From Desulfuromusa sp. (GTDB lineage: Bacteria; Desulfobacterota; Desulfuromonadia; Desulfuromonadales; Geopsychrobacteraceae), in contig JAGGWI010000060.1 in the NCBI GenBank assembly GCA_021157505.1, forward strand, positions 1 through 30,835: a stretch of 30,835 nt of DNA, given 5' to 3'. The notes beneath the pieces were generated by a model, which saw only the letters and a list, made by a program, of their open reading frames with translations, ran no database searches and had not been told where the DNA came from. The position numbers and the translations under genes were made by a program. Of the stretch, positions 6,997 through 15,376 are shown in pieces. How positions within the stretch are numbered: position 1 is the stretch's first letter; each line of letters starts with the position of its first letter.

Positions 6997-9828
6997 ATGG
7001 AACAACCCACACCAGAGAAAATTGAACAAATTATTGACGCGATACAGGACTTCGGTAAAGAGAGTCTGGAGGAAATCCTACACAAACTTATTGAAGGGGT
7101 GCAAGTGCTTACGGACGGGGGACATTGTCGCATCTATCTGGAAGACTTGACCATGGGGGCTATCACTTGTGTTGCAGGAACTGACGGAGAGACTCTTCAC
7201 ATCCAGAACAATTTCTCTCCGATCAACAATAATCATTTTCTGATTTCACGAGTTTACCAGCAAAAACAAGAACTTGCTATCAGTGATTTAACACAATATC
7301 CGCAAGACATACCGCTCATCACAGGAAACCGCAAAGCTGGGGCCAGCTATCTGTTGCCAATCACTCAACTGGGTCGCTCAATCGGGGTCCTCTGCCTTGA
7401 TCGGGAAAAATCGAGCCAGTTTCCTCCGGAAGAACGGTTACACCGCATCCGCAAACTACTGGTCGAAGCTGCCCCAATGCTGAATCGAGCCCGCAAGTAC
7501 CACCAGCAATTACTTCTGGCTCGCCGTGTTGATGAAGCAAAAAAACGCGAGGCAGCACTCTTTATGGTGAAATCTGCGGCTCAGCTGGTCGATCAGGTCG
7601 CTCTGGCTTCCGTTCTGATTCCGATTCCATCCACAGCTGATGGCGAGCGTACCCTGCAGATTCTTGCTTCTTATTCTAAAGAAAGGGAGGCGAGAAAACT
7701 GTACGAAGAAGAGAGATTAATCAACCTGACTCCAGGAGAATCCCTACTCTCCCGCTTCATCGACCGCGCTGGAGTTATTGTTGATGACAGCCTGTTGGCA
7801 CCACTTTATATCTCTGATCTTGCGGCAGAAACCCTGCAAAAACCGTATCTGACCAAAGAACTGGGGCTAAAATCTCTCTATATGGTTCCACGCTACGACA
7901 AACGCACCCGACGGGTCATCTGCCTGGTTAATTATTACACCAAAGAACGCCATCAGTTTAGTCCCTTTGAACGAGACCTTCTTGATGCTCATGCCGAAAT
8001 GGCGCAGCGGGTGGTACAGGAAATTGGCGATGAGCACCTGGAGGTTCAGATTCTTTCAGAGATCGGAGACCTACTGCAACAATCACACGACAACCTGAAA
8101 CCATTTTTACACCATGTCCTTTCCAAAGCGACCCAGCTGATTGGTGCCGATACCGGCAGTATCGCGATGATCCGTGAACACGAAGGGGAACGCTGGCTAC
8201 TGGTTGAGGATAATCAAGGCAACCTGATTGGAGCAAAAAACCGGGATTGGCTGAAGAAACATATCCCTCCCATCCGCGTAGGTGCCGAGGAACTCCCTCC
8301 CGAGGAAAGGAGCTTGTCAGGGTTGGCAGCCACAACCGCAAAAGCAGAAATCTTGGTGGATAGTCTCGACCCAGAGAACAATAATGGTTTCTACCAGCCG
8401 GTCACCAAAGCAATCCGCAGTGAGATTGCGGTGCCAATTATTTATGACAGCGAGGTTCTGGCCGTCATCTGTCTGGACAGTCTGCGCCCACATTATTTCA
8501 CCAATGAGCACCGACGGATTCTGTTGATTATCGAACGAATGATCGGTCACCACCTGGCTAATCTGCAAAAAATTGAACAGTTAACCAGTGAAATTGATCG
8601 ATTAGGACAGGATGTTGACTACAAAGACCCAAATATTACTTCGTACCGATTGGGCAACATCATTGGTAACTCGCCCAAAGCTCAAGGAATTATTGATACC
8701 ATTCAAACCATCAGTCCGCCACTCTGCCAACGCATTGTCCAGTGGAAAAAACAAAAAATTCCGGATCAGGGAGAATTCCTCGGATTGCCATCGATTCTGA
8801 TAACCGGAGAAACCGGAGCAGGAAAAGAATTTTTGTTCAACAATCTGTTTACCCAACTCAATCAGATATATCGAAAGCGACTGCCATCTCAAGGAACCCT
8901 GCCACTGAAGAAAACCAACATTGCCGCATACAGTGGTGAACTGACGTATTCAGAGTTATTCGGACATAAACGGGGTGCCTTTACCGGGGCACACAGTGAC
9001 CGGCGTGGTATTTTTGAAGAAGCCCACGGTGGCGTGGTTTTTCTCGATGAAATCGGTGATGCCGATCCAAAAACTCAGGTTCAGCTCCTGCGCTTTCTGG
9101 ACAGTGGTGAATTCATCCGGTTAGGAGAGAATATCACCAGACATTCTCAGGTTCTTCTGGTTGCCGGAACCAACCGCGACTTGCGCCAGTTAATTGCCGC
9201 AGGGTCATTTCGTGAAGACCTCTACCACCGGCTATCAGAGCTGATCATTGAAGTCCCCTCACTGAATCAACGGCGTGAAGACATCCCCGACCTTGCAGTC
9301 CACTTTCTTGGGCGTTTATTTCAAGCCTATCGTCAACCGGAACAGAGTTCAGATGAAGCTCCAAGTCTCACGACAGAAGCGAAAAATCTTCTCAAGAGAC
9401 ATCATTTCACAGGGAATATCAGAGAGTTGCGTAGCATTCTCCTTCGGGCTATGTTATTTCGCCAGAGCAAAACAATCCATGCCAATGAAATTGAAAGGGC
9501 AATGCAACCACAAGCCAGTAGCAATATTAATAAGTCAGAAGCAGGCCAGGCAGCCCTTGCTGCACAACTGGCAGAAAATATACTGAGAAATATTTTAGCC
9601 GGGCAGCACGATTTCTGGGAAGCAGTCTATCACCCCTATGCAAAGCAGGAATTAACCCGTGAAGTGGTCATAAAGCTGGTTGAAAAAGGACGCGCAGAAG
9701 GGGCGACCACCATGCCGAAGCTGGCACGACTGTTGTGTGCCTGCGATCCAGCAGATGGTTCAGATGAAGAGAAGAAAAGCTTTTACCGTTTCAAAAACTT
9801 TCTCTATAAAACGGTGCGAATCAATTGA
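6997..9828 (+). CDS. Sigma-54-dependent activator with three GAF domains and a non-Fis C-terminus
   Basis: This 943-residue soluble protein begins with three GAF-like sensory domains (roughly residues 22-165, 180-345 and 350-525). A short coiled segment leads to a sigma-54 AAA+ domain (about 550-810). That domain has Walker A GETGAGKE at 604-611, the sigma-54 contact loop GAFTGA at 660-665, Walker B VVFLDEIGD near 680-688, sensor I AGTNRDLR, the FREDLYHRL arginine-finger region and GNIREL at 806-811, so it should hydrolyse ATP and remodel sigma-54 polymerase. The C-terminal 95 residues (about 848-943) have no recognisable Fis-type helix-turn-helix. They carry DFWEAVYHPY and end SFYRFKNFLYKTVRIN, possibly an alternative DNA-binding or protein-binding domain. 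The start has AGAGGA 6 bases upstream. It is divergent from the HDOD kinase. Targets are unknown. Confidence 0.92.
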   Translation: MEQPTPEKIEQIIDAIQDFGKESLEEILHKLIEGVQVLTDGGHCRIYLEDLTMGAITCVAGTDGETLHIQNNFSPINNNHFLISRVYQQKQELAISDLTQYPQDIPLITGNRKAGASYLLPITQLGRSIGVLCLDREKSSQFPPEERLHRIRKLLVEAAPMLNRARKYHQQLLLARRVDEAKKREAALFMVKSAAQLVDQVALASVLIPIPSTADGERTLQILASYSKEREARKLYEEERLINLTPGESLLSRFIDRAGVIVDDSLLAPLYISDLAAETLQKPYLTKELGLKSLYMVPRYDKRTRRVICLVNYYTKERHQFSPFERDLLDAHAEMAQRVVQEIGDEHLEVQILSEIGDLLQQSHDNLKPFLHHVLSKATQLIGADTGSIAMIREHEGERWLLVEDNQGNLIGAKNRDWLKKHIPPIRVGAEELPPEERSLSGLAATTAKAEILVDSLDPENNNGFYQPVTKAIRSEIAVPIIYDSEVLAVICLDSLRPHYFTNEHRRILLIIERMIGHHLANLQKIEQLTSEIDRLGQDVDYKDPNITSYRLGNIIGNSPKAQGIIDTIQTISPPLCQRIVQWKKQKIPDQGEFLGLPSILITGETGAGKEFLFNNLFTQLNQIYRKRLPSQGTLPLKKTNIAAYSGELTYSELFGHKRGAFTGAHSDRRGIFEEAHGGVVFLDEIGDADPKTQVQLLRFLDSGEFIRLGENITRHSQVLLVAGTNRDLRQLIAAGSFREDLYHRLSELIIEVPSLNQRREDIPDLAVHFLGRLFQAYRQPEQSSDEAPSLTTEAKNLLKRHHFTGNIRELRSILLRAMLFRQSKTIHANEIERAMQPQASSNINKSEAGQAALAAQLAENILRNILAGQHDFWEAVYHPYAKQELTREVVIKLVEKGRAEGATTMPKLARLLCACDPADGSDEEKKSFYRFKNFLYKTVRIN

Positions 9829-9841
9829 GAAACCGGGGACA

Positions 9842-9883
9842 GCATTATGGGGACATGGTCGCAGTTACGTGTCCCCATAATGC
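9842..9883. repeat. REP-like palindrome, GGGGACA family, copy 1
   Basis: Perfect 14-bp arms GCATTATGGGGACA (9842-9855) and its complement (9870-9883) enclose a 14-base loop. It sits between the convergent ends of the sigma-54 activator and the M16 peptidase gene. A further GGGGACA at 9835-9841 precedes the left arm as a direct repeat. A sister element lies at 30202-30240. It could act as a bidirectional terminator or be a REP/RAYT-mobilised element; it lacks a clear T-tract on either side. Confidence 0.7.
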
Positions 9884-9900
9884 GATAGAACCAGACGAGT

Positions 9901-11190
9901 TTACGACAAACCTGAATTTTGAAACTGTTGATCAATAATCTGCCGATCCTCCTCCGACCAGGGACCGACAACCACCAGCTTCATCCCCTTCTCACAGAAT
10001 AGTTCTCCCGCAACTTGCTGCAGGCATTCCGGGGTTAAAGATTCCAGTTCCCTGCGATCCTGCTCCAGAGTCCGGATATAATCAGCTTGCAAACCCCAGC
10101 CATAACGAACCGCCATTGCCTCACTTTGATCCCGCGAAAATTCGAGATCAAAGTGATAACTTTTCACCACCGCAGCCAATTCATCCGCGGGTATCAGCTG
10201 CTCACGCAGTTCAGCCAGGACTTTAAGTAATTCAGTCATGGCTGGTAATAAGTTTTCCGGGGCAACCGACAGATCAATAGCCATATAACCGGTATCATCC
10301 AGCAGTGAACAATTTGCCTCAACTGAATAGGTCAACCCCAACTCTTCACGCAACCGCAAAGAGAGCCGAGCACCACCACCCGAGGATAAAATCCGCCGCA
10401 GCAATCGCACCGCCAGAGTTCGCTCATCCTGACGACCCGGCAACCGAAAAGCCAACTGCAAACCAATCTGCGAATCTGAATCCTGAACCCAGACAGTCTC
10501 CACCTTATCTGTCAATGTGTCTGCAACGGGTAAAATTGGAAGAGGCTCGCCTGGGGACCAGTCGCCAAATTCCTGTTCTACCAACTCTCTAAAATTGTTT
10601 CTTTCCACCGGACCACAAGCACAAATCACCAGATTCTGGGGTATGTACCAGGAGCGATAATAACTTTCCAGGGTGGAGAGATCAATTCCTCGCAGTGTTT
10701 CAGGCGAACCAATCAGTGACTCTCCCAAAGGATGTTCTGGCCAGAGCAAACCAACCATCAGATTATCATGATTGACCTGGACACCATCCTCGTTGAAATC
10801 CTCCCGTGCCTCTTCAAGAATGATGCGTCGTTCTGTATCAATCTCATTGAATTTAGGGCGCCGTAACATGGAAGCAAATAGTGCCACCCCCGGAGCCAGA
10901 TAATCGGGGTGGAGGCGTGAATGGAAACAGGTTATTTCTGCATCGGTCGAGGCGTTAACCGACCCACCAATGGCTTCAAAAGCACGCTCCAGATCAAGAC
11001 TCGTCGCATATTCAGCCGTACCGCGAAAAATCATATGTTCCAGAAAATGAGAGATTCCTGACAGCTCAACCGGCTCACAACGTCCACCGACGGCCATAGA
11101 ACAAACCAACTCAGTGGAATGGAGGTGAGGCATAGGAACGGTAACCAGACGGACACCGTTGCTTAGTTGATCGACAAAATATTCAGACAT
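9901..11190 (-). CDS. M16 family zinc peptidase (pitrilysin/MPP-like)
   Basis: This is a metalloprotease of about 429 residues with the M16 inverted zinc motif H48-F-L-E51-H52 (GISHFLEHMIFRG) and the distal glutamate in the RRIILEEAREDFNED segment near residue 128. The second inactive half-domain follows, with LSSGGGARLSLRLREELGLTYSVEA, which is typical of bacterial PqqL/YmxG-like processing peptidases. The open frame extends to an ATG at 11241, but no ribosome-binding site supports that. The ATG at 11190 gives the N-terminus expected for the family (MSEYFVDQLSNGVRLV), with only a weak AGG upstream. It is the last gene of the heme operon, just downstream of hemB. Members of this family usually degrade small or unfolded peptides; the substrate here is unknown. 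No signal peptide is visible. Confidence 0.88.
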   Translation of the reverse strand: MSEYFVDQLSNGVRLVTVPMPHLHSTELVCSMAVGGRCEPVELSGISHFLEHMIFRGTAEYATSLDLERAFEAIGGSVNASTDAEITCFHSRLHPDYLAPGVALFASMLRRPKFNEIDTERRIILEEAREDFNEDGVQVNHDNLMVGLLWPEHPLGESLIGSPETLRGIDLSTLESYYRSWYIPQNLVICACGPVERNNFRELVEQEFGDWSPGEPLPILPVADTLTDKVETVWVQDSDSQIGLQLAFRLPGRQDERTLAVRLLRRILSSGGGARLSLRLREELGLTYSVEANCSLLDDTGYMAIDLSVAPENLLPAMTELLKVLAELREQLIPADELAAVVKSYHFDLEFSRDQSEAMAVRYGWGLQADYIRTLEQDRRELESLTPECLQQVAGELFCEKGMKLVVVGPWSEEDRQIIDQQFQNSGLS

Positions 11191-11259
11191 AGTTAAAACC
11201 TGAGAAGGGACCATCAATACCTGATAGTCCCTCCACTCCATCCATTTTTAAGGGAATGT

Positions 11260-12234
11260 TCATCCCTGCAACAGTTTTGCCGCCTCTTTAGCATGATAGG
11301 TAATGATCAAATCGGCTCCGGCACGCTTCATCCCCAGCAGGGTTTCCATCATCACCCGATCACCGTCGATCCAGCCCTTTTCGGCAGCAGCTTTGACCAT
11401 ACTGTATTCGCCCGAAACATTGTAGGCCACCAGGGGTAGATCAAAATTATCCTTCAGTTCCCGCAACACATCCAGATAGGCCAATGCTGGCTTGACCATC
11501 AGAAAATCGGCCGCCTCGGAAACATCCTGGTTGGCTTCGCGGAGGGCTTCAAGACGGTTGGCCGGATCCATCTGGTAGCTGCGGCGATCCCCAAACTCCG
11601 GGGTACTCTCGGCTGCCTCGCGAAATGGGCCATAATAGCCACTGGCATATTTGACCGCGTAACTCATCACCGGGATATGTTCAAAGCCATTCTCATCCAG
11701 GATATCCCGGATTGCTGCGATGCGACCATCCATCATATCTGAGGGAGCAACGATATCGGCACCCGCTTGAGCATGCGAGAGAGCCTCCGCAGCCAGCAGT
11801 TCCAGAGTCGAGTCATTATCGACATCACCATCCTTGATAATTCCACAGTGGCCATGGTCGGTGTATTCACACATACAGACATCGGTGATAACTGTCAGCT
11901 CTGGAACCTCTTTTTTGATGGCACGGACAGTGTTCTGAATAATTCCAGTGGCACAATAAGCATCACTGCCCACTGCATCCTTTGTTTCCGGGATACCAAA
12001 AAGGACCACCGCTGGAATCCCAAGGGCATGAACCTCTTTGGCTTCAACGACAATATTTTCAATCGATTGCTGGTAGATTCCCGGCATCGAACTGATCTCT
12101 TTTTTGATATTTTCACCGAATGCGCTGAACATTGGGTAAATCAGATCGTCGACACGCAGATGGGTTTCACGCACCATGCGGCGGATATTCTCATTGCGGC
12201 GTAAACGGCGGGGACGATAACTGGGAAAATACAT
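11260..12234 (-). CDS. hemB: Delta-aminolevulinic acid dehydratase (porphobilinogen synthase)
   Basis: HemB condenses two 5-aminolevulinate molecules to porphobilinogen. The 324-residue protein shows the zinc-binding cysteine cluster DVCMCEYTDHGHCG (C120, C122, C130), so it should be a zinc-dependent type. The two active-site lysines are K195 in SYAVKYASGYYGPFREA and K248 in FLMVKPALAYLD, the latter forming the Schiff base. The start is the ATG at 12234, 7 bases after AGGAG; an in-frame start at 12267 adds 11 residues that fall on leader sequence. It is separated from hemD by a 52-base gap that holds a GTAGGGGCGA-type palindrome. Function follows directly from conserved motifs and operon context. 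Confidence 0.97.
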   Translation of the reverse strand: MYFPSYRPRRLRRNENIRRMVRETHLRVDDLIYPMFSAFGENIKKEISSMPGIYQQSIENIVVEAKEVHALGIPAVVLFGIPETKDAVGSDAYCATGIIQNTVRAIKKEVPELTVITDVCMCEYTDHGHCGIIKDGDVDNDSTLELLAAEALSHAQAGADIVAPSDMMDGRIAAIRDILDENGFEHIPVMSYAVKYASGYYGPFREAAESTPEFGDRRSYQMDPANRLEALREANQDVSEAADFLMVKPALAYLDVLRELKDNFDLPLVAYNVSGEYSMVKAAAEKGWIDGDRVMMETLLGMKRAGADLIITYHAKEAAKLLQG

Positions 12235-12257
12235 AAAAAGCTCCTGTTTATAAAACC

Positions 12258-12279
12258 GGGCGAACACACAGGTTCGCCC
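12258..12279. repeat. GTAGGGGCGA-type interspersed palindrome in the hemD-hemB gap
   Basis: GGGCGAAC (12258-12265) and GTTCGCCC (12272-12279) form a perfect 8-bp hairpin with a 6-base loop. On the minus strand it reads as GTAGGGGCGAACC followed by TGTGTTCGCCC, matching a palindromic repeat I recall in intergenic regions of many bacteria. It starts a few bases after the hemD stop and ends about 20 bases before the hemB ribosome-binding site, so it lies inside the operon transcript. Confidence 0.6.
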
Positions 12280-12286
12280 CTACAAT

Positions 12287-13069
12287 TTATTTCGAATAAT
12301 ATTCGACCATCGCTGCGACCAACGCATCCAGCGTCCATTGTTCCGGTTCCAGCGTAACTTCAAAGCCATGCTTGCGAATCGTCTCTGAAGTCTGCGGTCC
12401 AATGGAAAAAAACTTGGTTTCCCCCTGCAGCTTCTGTAGATCATCACCCAGCATGGTGTATAGATTGTCGAAAGTTGAGGAGGAACTGAAGCAGACAGCA
12501 TCAATATCACCAACAGAGAGTAATTTACGAAGCTTTGGCTCACTCCCTTCCGGCAATATTGTGCGATAAGCAACCGGTGCAATCACCTCTGCTCCGGCAG
12601 CCTGCAAACTGTCAATAATCAGTGGTCGGGCAATTTCTGCTCGCGGATAGAGAATTCGTTTCCCCTTAGCCCCTACTTTCAACAGTTCCGCAACCACCCC
12701 CTCAGCACGATGATCGGCAGGAATCAAATCAGGTCGAATACAATTCTGTTCCAGCGCTTTTGCCGTTTTTGGACCAACAGCAACAACGAAAATATCAGTC
12801 AGAGTACCAATATACTGATTGGTTTCCAACATCCGTTCAAAGAGTGCCTCAACACCATTGACCGATGTGAGAATCAAGATATCAAACTCATCCAGATCTC
12901 GCAGCACAAAATCCAGCGCCGCATAGCTTTCGGGAGGAACAATTTCAATCGTAGGAATACAGATTGCTTCACCACCCTGTTGTTCAAGCAGTGATACAAA
13001 ATCGGCTGCTTGAGTCTGTGGGCGAGTCACTAGAAACCGTTTACCTGCCAGGGGCAATCGTTCAGACAC
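12287..13069 (-). CDS. hemD: Uroporphyrinogen-III synthase
   Basis: HemD cyclises hydroxymethylbilane with inversion of ring D to uroporphyrinogen III. At 260 residues this is a stand-alone enzyme with the usual two-lobed pattern: GKRFLVTRPQTQAADFVSLL at the start, LILTSVNGVEALFERM, then VVAVGPKTAKAL, ILYPRAEIARPLI and VCFSSSSTFDNLYTML. Sequence conservation in this family is low, but placement directly after hemC makes the call firm. I chose the GTG at 13069 because a GAGGG ribosome-binding site from the hemC end lies 6 bases upstream; an in-frame TTG at 13075 touches that site and is less likely. No methyltransferase (CobA) domain is fused, unlike the HemD fusions I recall in some Geobacter relatives. 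Confidence 0.93.
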   Translation of the reverse strand: MSERLPLAGKRFLVTRPQTQAADFVSLLEQQGGEAICIPTIEIVPPESYAALDFVLRDLDEFDILILTSVNGVEALFERMLETNQYIGTLTDIFVVAVGPKTAKALEQNCIRPDLIPADHRAEGVVAELLKVGAKGKRILYPRAEIARPLIIDSLQAAGAEVIAPVAYRTILPEGSEPKLRKLLSVGDIDAVCFSSSSTFDNLYTMLGDDLQKLQGETKFFSIGPQTSETIRKHGFEVTLEPEQWTLDALVAAMVEYYSK

Positions 13070-13071
13070 GA

Positions 13072-14028
13072 TCAACCCTCATCAGTATTAAAAGTATCGC
13101 AGCCATAGACCTCGTTAAGAATTTCAGCGGCACCTTGAGTCAGCAACTTTTTTGCCAGAGCCACCCCGGTTTCAACCGCCTGATCAACATGACAGGTCAT
13201 GGTTTCCTTCAACATTTTCTGACCAAGAACATCGGAGACCAGCCCGGTCAATTCCAAGTGATCACCACTCACGGTTCCAAACGCCGCAATGGGTACTTGA
13301 CAACCTCCTTCGAGGGTTGCCAACACTGCCCGTTCAGCTGTGACCGCATAGGAAGTTGGCAAATGGTTAAAAAAATCGATCAGGTCATTGGTCACATCAT
13401 CGTCAAGGCGGCTTTCCAGACCTAAAGCTCCCTGGCCAATTGCTGGAAGGCAGAATTTCGGATCGAAGTATTCACCAATCTGCTCCGAAAAACCAAGCCG
13501 GTGCATTCCGGCAGCTGCCAGAATAACAGCATCGAGGTTATCTTCTTTAAGCTTGGCAATCCGGGTCTGAACATTGCCACGAATATCGACCATCTCCAGA
13601 TCGGGACGCAAATTCAGCAACTGAGCTTTGCGCCGCAATGAAGAGGTACCGATTCTCCCCTGCTGACGGATTTCGGAGAAACTTTTGTACCCTGGCTTTA
13701 AAACAGCAATATCGCGGGGATCTTCCCGTTCGGTGATACAGCGCAATCCGGTCCCTTCGGGGAAGAAAGTAGGAACATCTTTCATCGAATGGACCGCGAC
13801 ATCAACTTCGTTACGCAGCATCGCTTCCTGGATCTCCTTGACGAACAGTCCCTTCCCCCCGACCATTGCCAGCGGCACGTCGAGAATCTTGTCCCCCTGG
13901 GTTTTGATTTTAGTCAGTGTAACCTCAAGATCGGGATAACGTTTTTCCAGCTCATCTTTAACCCAGTTTGCTTGCCAAAGGGCTAAAGCACTGGCGCGGG
14001 TACCGATTTTTAAGGTGCGAGTAGACAT
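13072..14028 (-). CDS. hemC: Hydroxymethylbilane synthase (porphobilinogen deaminase)
   Basis: HemC polymerises four porphobilinogen units into hydroxymethylbilane. The 318-residue protein has KIGTRASALALWQAN at the start, catalytic Asp84 in AVHSMKDVP, the arginine-rich substrate site GTSSLRRKAQLL with RPDLEMVDIRGNVQTR, and the dipyrromethane cofactor cysteine C243 in LEGGCQVPIAAFG. The ATG at 14028 lies 5 bases after GGAG. It starts 8 bases downstream of the hemA stop, and hemD begins just after its own stop, so hemA, hemC and hemD are tightly packed in one transcript. Confidence 0.98.
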   Translation of the reverse strand: MSTRTLKIGTRASALALWQANWVKDELEKRYPDLEVTLTKIKTQGDKILDVPLAMVGGKGLFVKEIQEAMLRNEVDVAVHSMKDVPTFFPEGTGLRCITEREDPRDIAVLKPGYKSFSEIRQQGRIGTSSLRRKAQLLNLRPDLEMVDIRGNVQTRIAKLKEDNLDAVILAAAGMHRLGFSEQIGEYFDPKFCLPAIGQGALGLESRLDDDVTNDLIDFFNHLPTSYAVTAERAVLATLEGGCQVPIAAFGTVSGDHLELTGLVSDVLGQKMLKETMTCHVDQAVETGVALAKKLLTQGAAEILNEVYGCDTFNTDEG

Positions 14029-14036
14029 AAAGTCTC

Positions 14037-15350
14037 CTAGTCTGATTTATCAAGGTTAGGGTTAGGGTTAGGGTTCTGCTCAACCGGATCGGGCAGATCG
14101 AACAAGGTACGAACGGCATCAATATAAAGGTTGCCGTCACCACCATTGTTGGTCTGTTTCAAAACATGGGTTGGATGATGCAGAATTTTATTCACAATAG
14201 CACAAGTCATCGATTCAATAGCGGCGCGCTCTTTGTCGTTCAGTTTATTCAGATGGGACAGAGTCTTTGCCATTTCGGCCTGGCGAACCTGCTCCAGTTG
14301 CCGGCGAAGAGCAACAATTGTCGGTTTCACTTCGAGGCTCGACAGCCAGTTTTGAAACTGACCCACTTCCTTATTGATAATAAGTTCGGCCTTAGCTGCT
14401 TCCTTCTGCCGCCCCTTCAAATTTGCTTGAACGACACCCTGCAAATCATCGACATCATAGAGATAGATACTGTCCAGTTTATTTGCGGCAGGATCAATAT
14501 CACGTGGCACGGCAATATCAATCAGGAACATCGGTTTATAGCGCCGCTCTTTACAGACTTCTTTGAGTTTTTTTGCACTGAGGATATAGTCCGAAGCGCC
14601 GGTTGAGGAGAGGACAATATCAACCCGGTGTAACTGTTCACGAAAATTATCAAAGCTGACAGCAACCCCACCAAAGGCCTCAGCAAGTTTTTCTGCCCGG
14701 CTGAAGGTTCGATTGGTCACCAGAACCTTGGAAACACCATTGTTGACAAAATGTTTAGCCGCCAGCTCGCACATCTCACCGGCACCGATCAACATCACCG
14801 TTTTGTTTTCGAGAGAATCAAAAATCTTCCGGGCAAGTTCAACCGCAGCAAAGGAGACCGAGACAGCACTGCTGGCAATAGCGGTTTCGGTACGCACCCG
14901 CTTTGCCACCGAGAAAGCCTTGTGCAGGAAACGGTTCAGAATCAAGCCAACAGTTTTGTATTCGCAGGCATAACCGTAGGCAGTCTTGATCTGACCGAGA
15001 ATCTGGGGCTCACCGATAATCATCGAGTCAAGGCTGGCAGCAACCCGCAGAACATGCTGAATCGCCCCTTCCCCTTCAAAATCGTAGAGATGATCCTGCA
15101 ATACTTCCAGCTTCAGATTATGAAAATCGGCGAGAAACTGTTTCATTTCAATGATCGCAGCATCGGGCTGACGACTGATTGCGTAGAGTTCAACCCGGTT
15201 ACAGGTCGAAACAATCACCACCTCAGAAATTGAGGGAAGTCCCAATATCTGCTGCAGGGGTGCTTCCATCGCCGTAGGGGGGAAAGCAACTTTTTCGCGT
15301 ATTTCGATTGGGGCTGTTTTATGACTCAACCCCACGATAACGATATTCAT
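14037..15350 (-). CDS. hemA: Glutamyl-tRNA reductase
   Basis: HemA reduces glutamyl-tRNA(Glu) to glutamate-1-semialdehyde with NADPH, the committing step of the C5 tetrapyrrole pathway. The 437-residue protein has the catalytic Cys50 in VSTCNRVELYA, the substrate domain GEPQILGQIKTAY, the NADPH-binding VMLIGAGEMCELAAKHFVNNG, and the C-terminal dimerisation helix. The start ATG at 15350 has only a weak ribosome-binding site (GAGCG). The last residues, QNPNPNPNLDKSD, are encoded by tandem TTAGGG-type hexamers and look like a non-conserved, repeat-derived tail. It lies 26 bases downstream of the ccsA-like gene and 8 bases upstream of hemC. Confidence 0.98.
   Translation of the reverse strand: MNIVIVGLSHKTAPIEIREKVAFPPTAMEAPLQQILGLPSISEVVIVSTCNRVELYAISRQPDAAIIEMKQFLADFHNLKLEVLQDHLYDFEGEGAIQHVLRVAASLDSMIIGEPQILGQIKTAYGYACEYKTVGLILNRFLHKAFSVAKRVRTETAIASSAVSVSFAAVELARKIFDSLENKTVMLIGAGEMCELAAKHFVNNGVSKVLVTNRTFSRAEKLAEAFGGVAVSFDNFREQLHRVDIVLSSTGASDYILSAKKLKEVCKERRYKPMFLIDIAVPRDIDPAANKLDSIYLYDVDDLQGVVQANLKGRQKEAAKAELIINKEVGQFQNWLSSLEVKPTIVALRRQLEQVRQAEMAKTLSHLNKLNDKERAAIESMTCAIVNKILHHPTHVLKQTNNGGDGNLYIDAVRTLFDLPDPVEQNPNPNPNLDKSD
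14054..14075 (+). repeat. Telomere-like TTAGGG tandem repeat at the hemA 3' end
   Basis: The plus strand reads GG, then three TTAGGG hexamers, then TT. It encodes the NPNPNPN tail of HemA on the minus strand. Four G-runs (GG, GGG, GGG, GGG) spaced by TTA could fold into a G-quadruplex on the plus (non-transcript) strand. Confidence 0.8.
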
Positions 15351-15376
15351 ATAATAATTCGCTCGTCAGGCTTTCA

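Noticed and set aside
11767..12204. 145-residue plus-strand open frame
   Set aside because: It is antisense to hemB, whose zinc cluster and lysines are clear.
14054..14075. CRISPR or phase-variable promoter interpretation of the hexamer repeat
   Set aside because: There are only three or four 6-bp units without spacers, lying inside the hemA coding region; copy change would not switch a reading frame.
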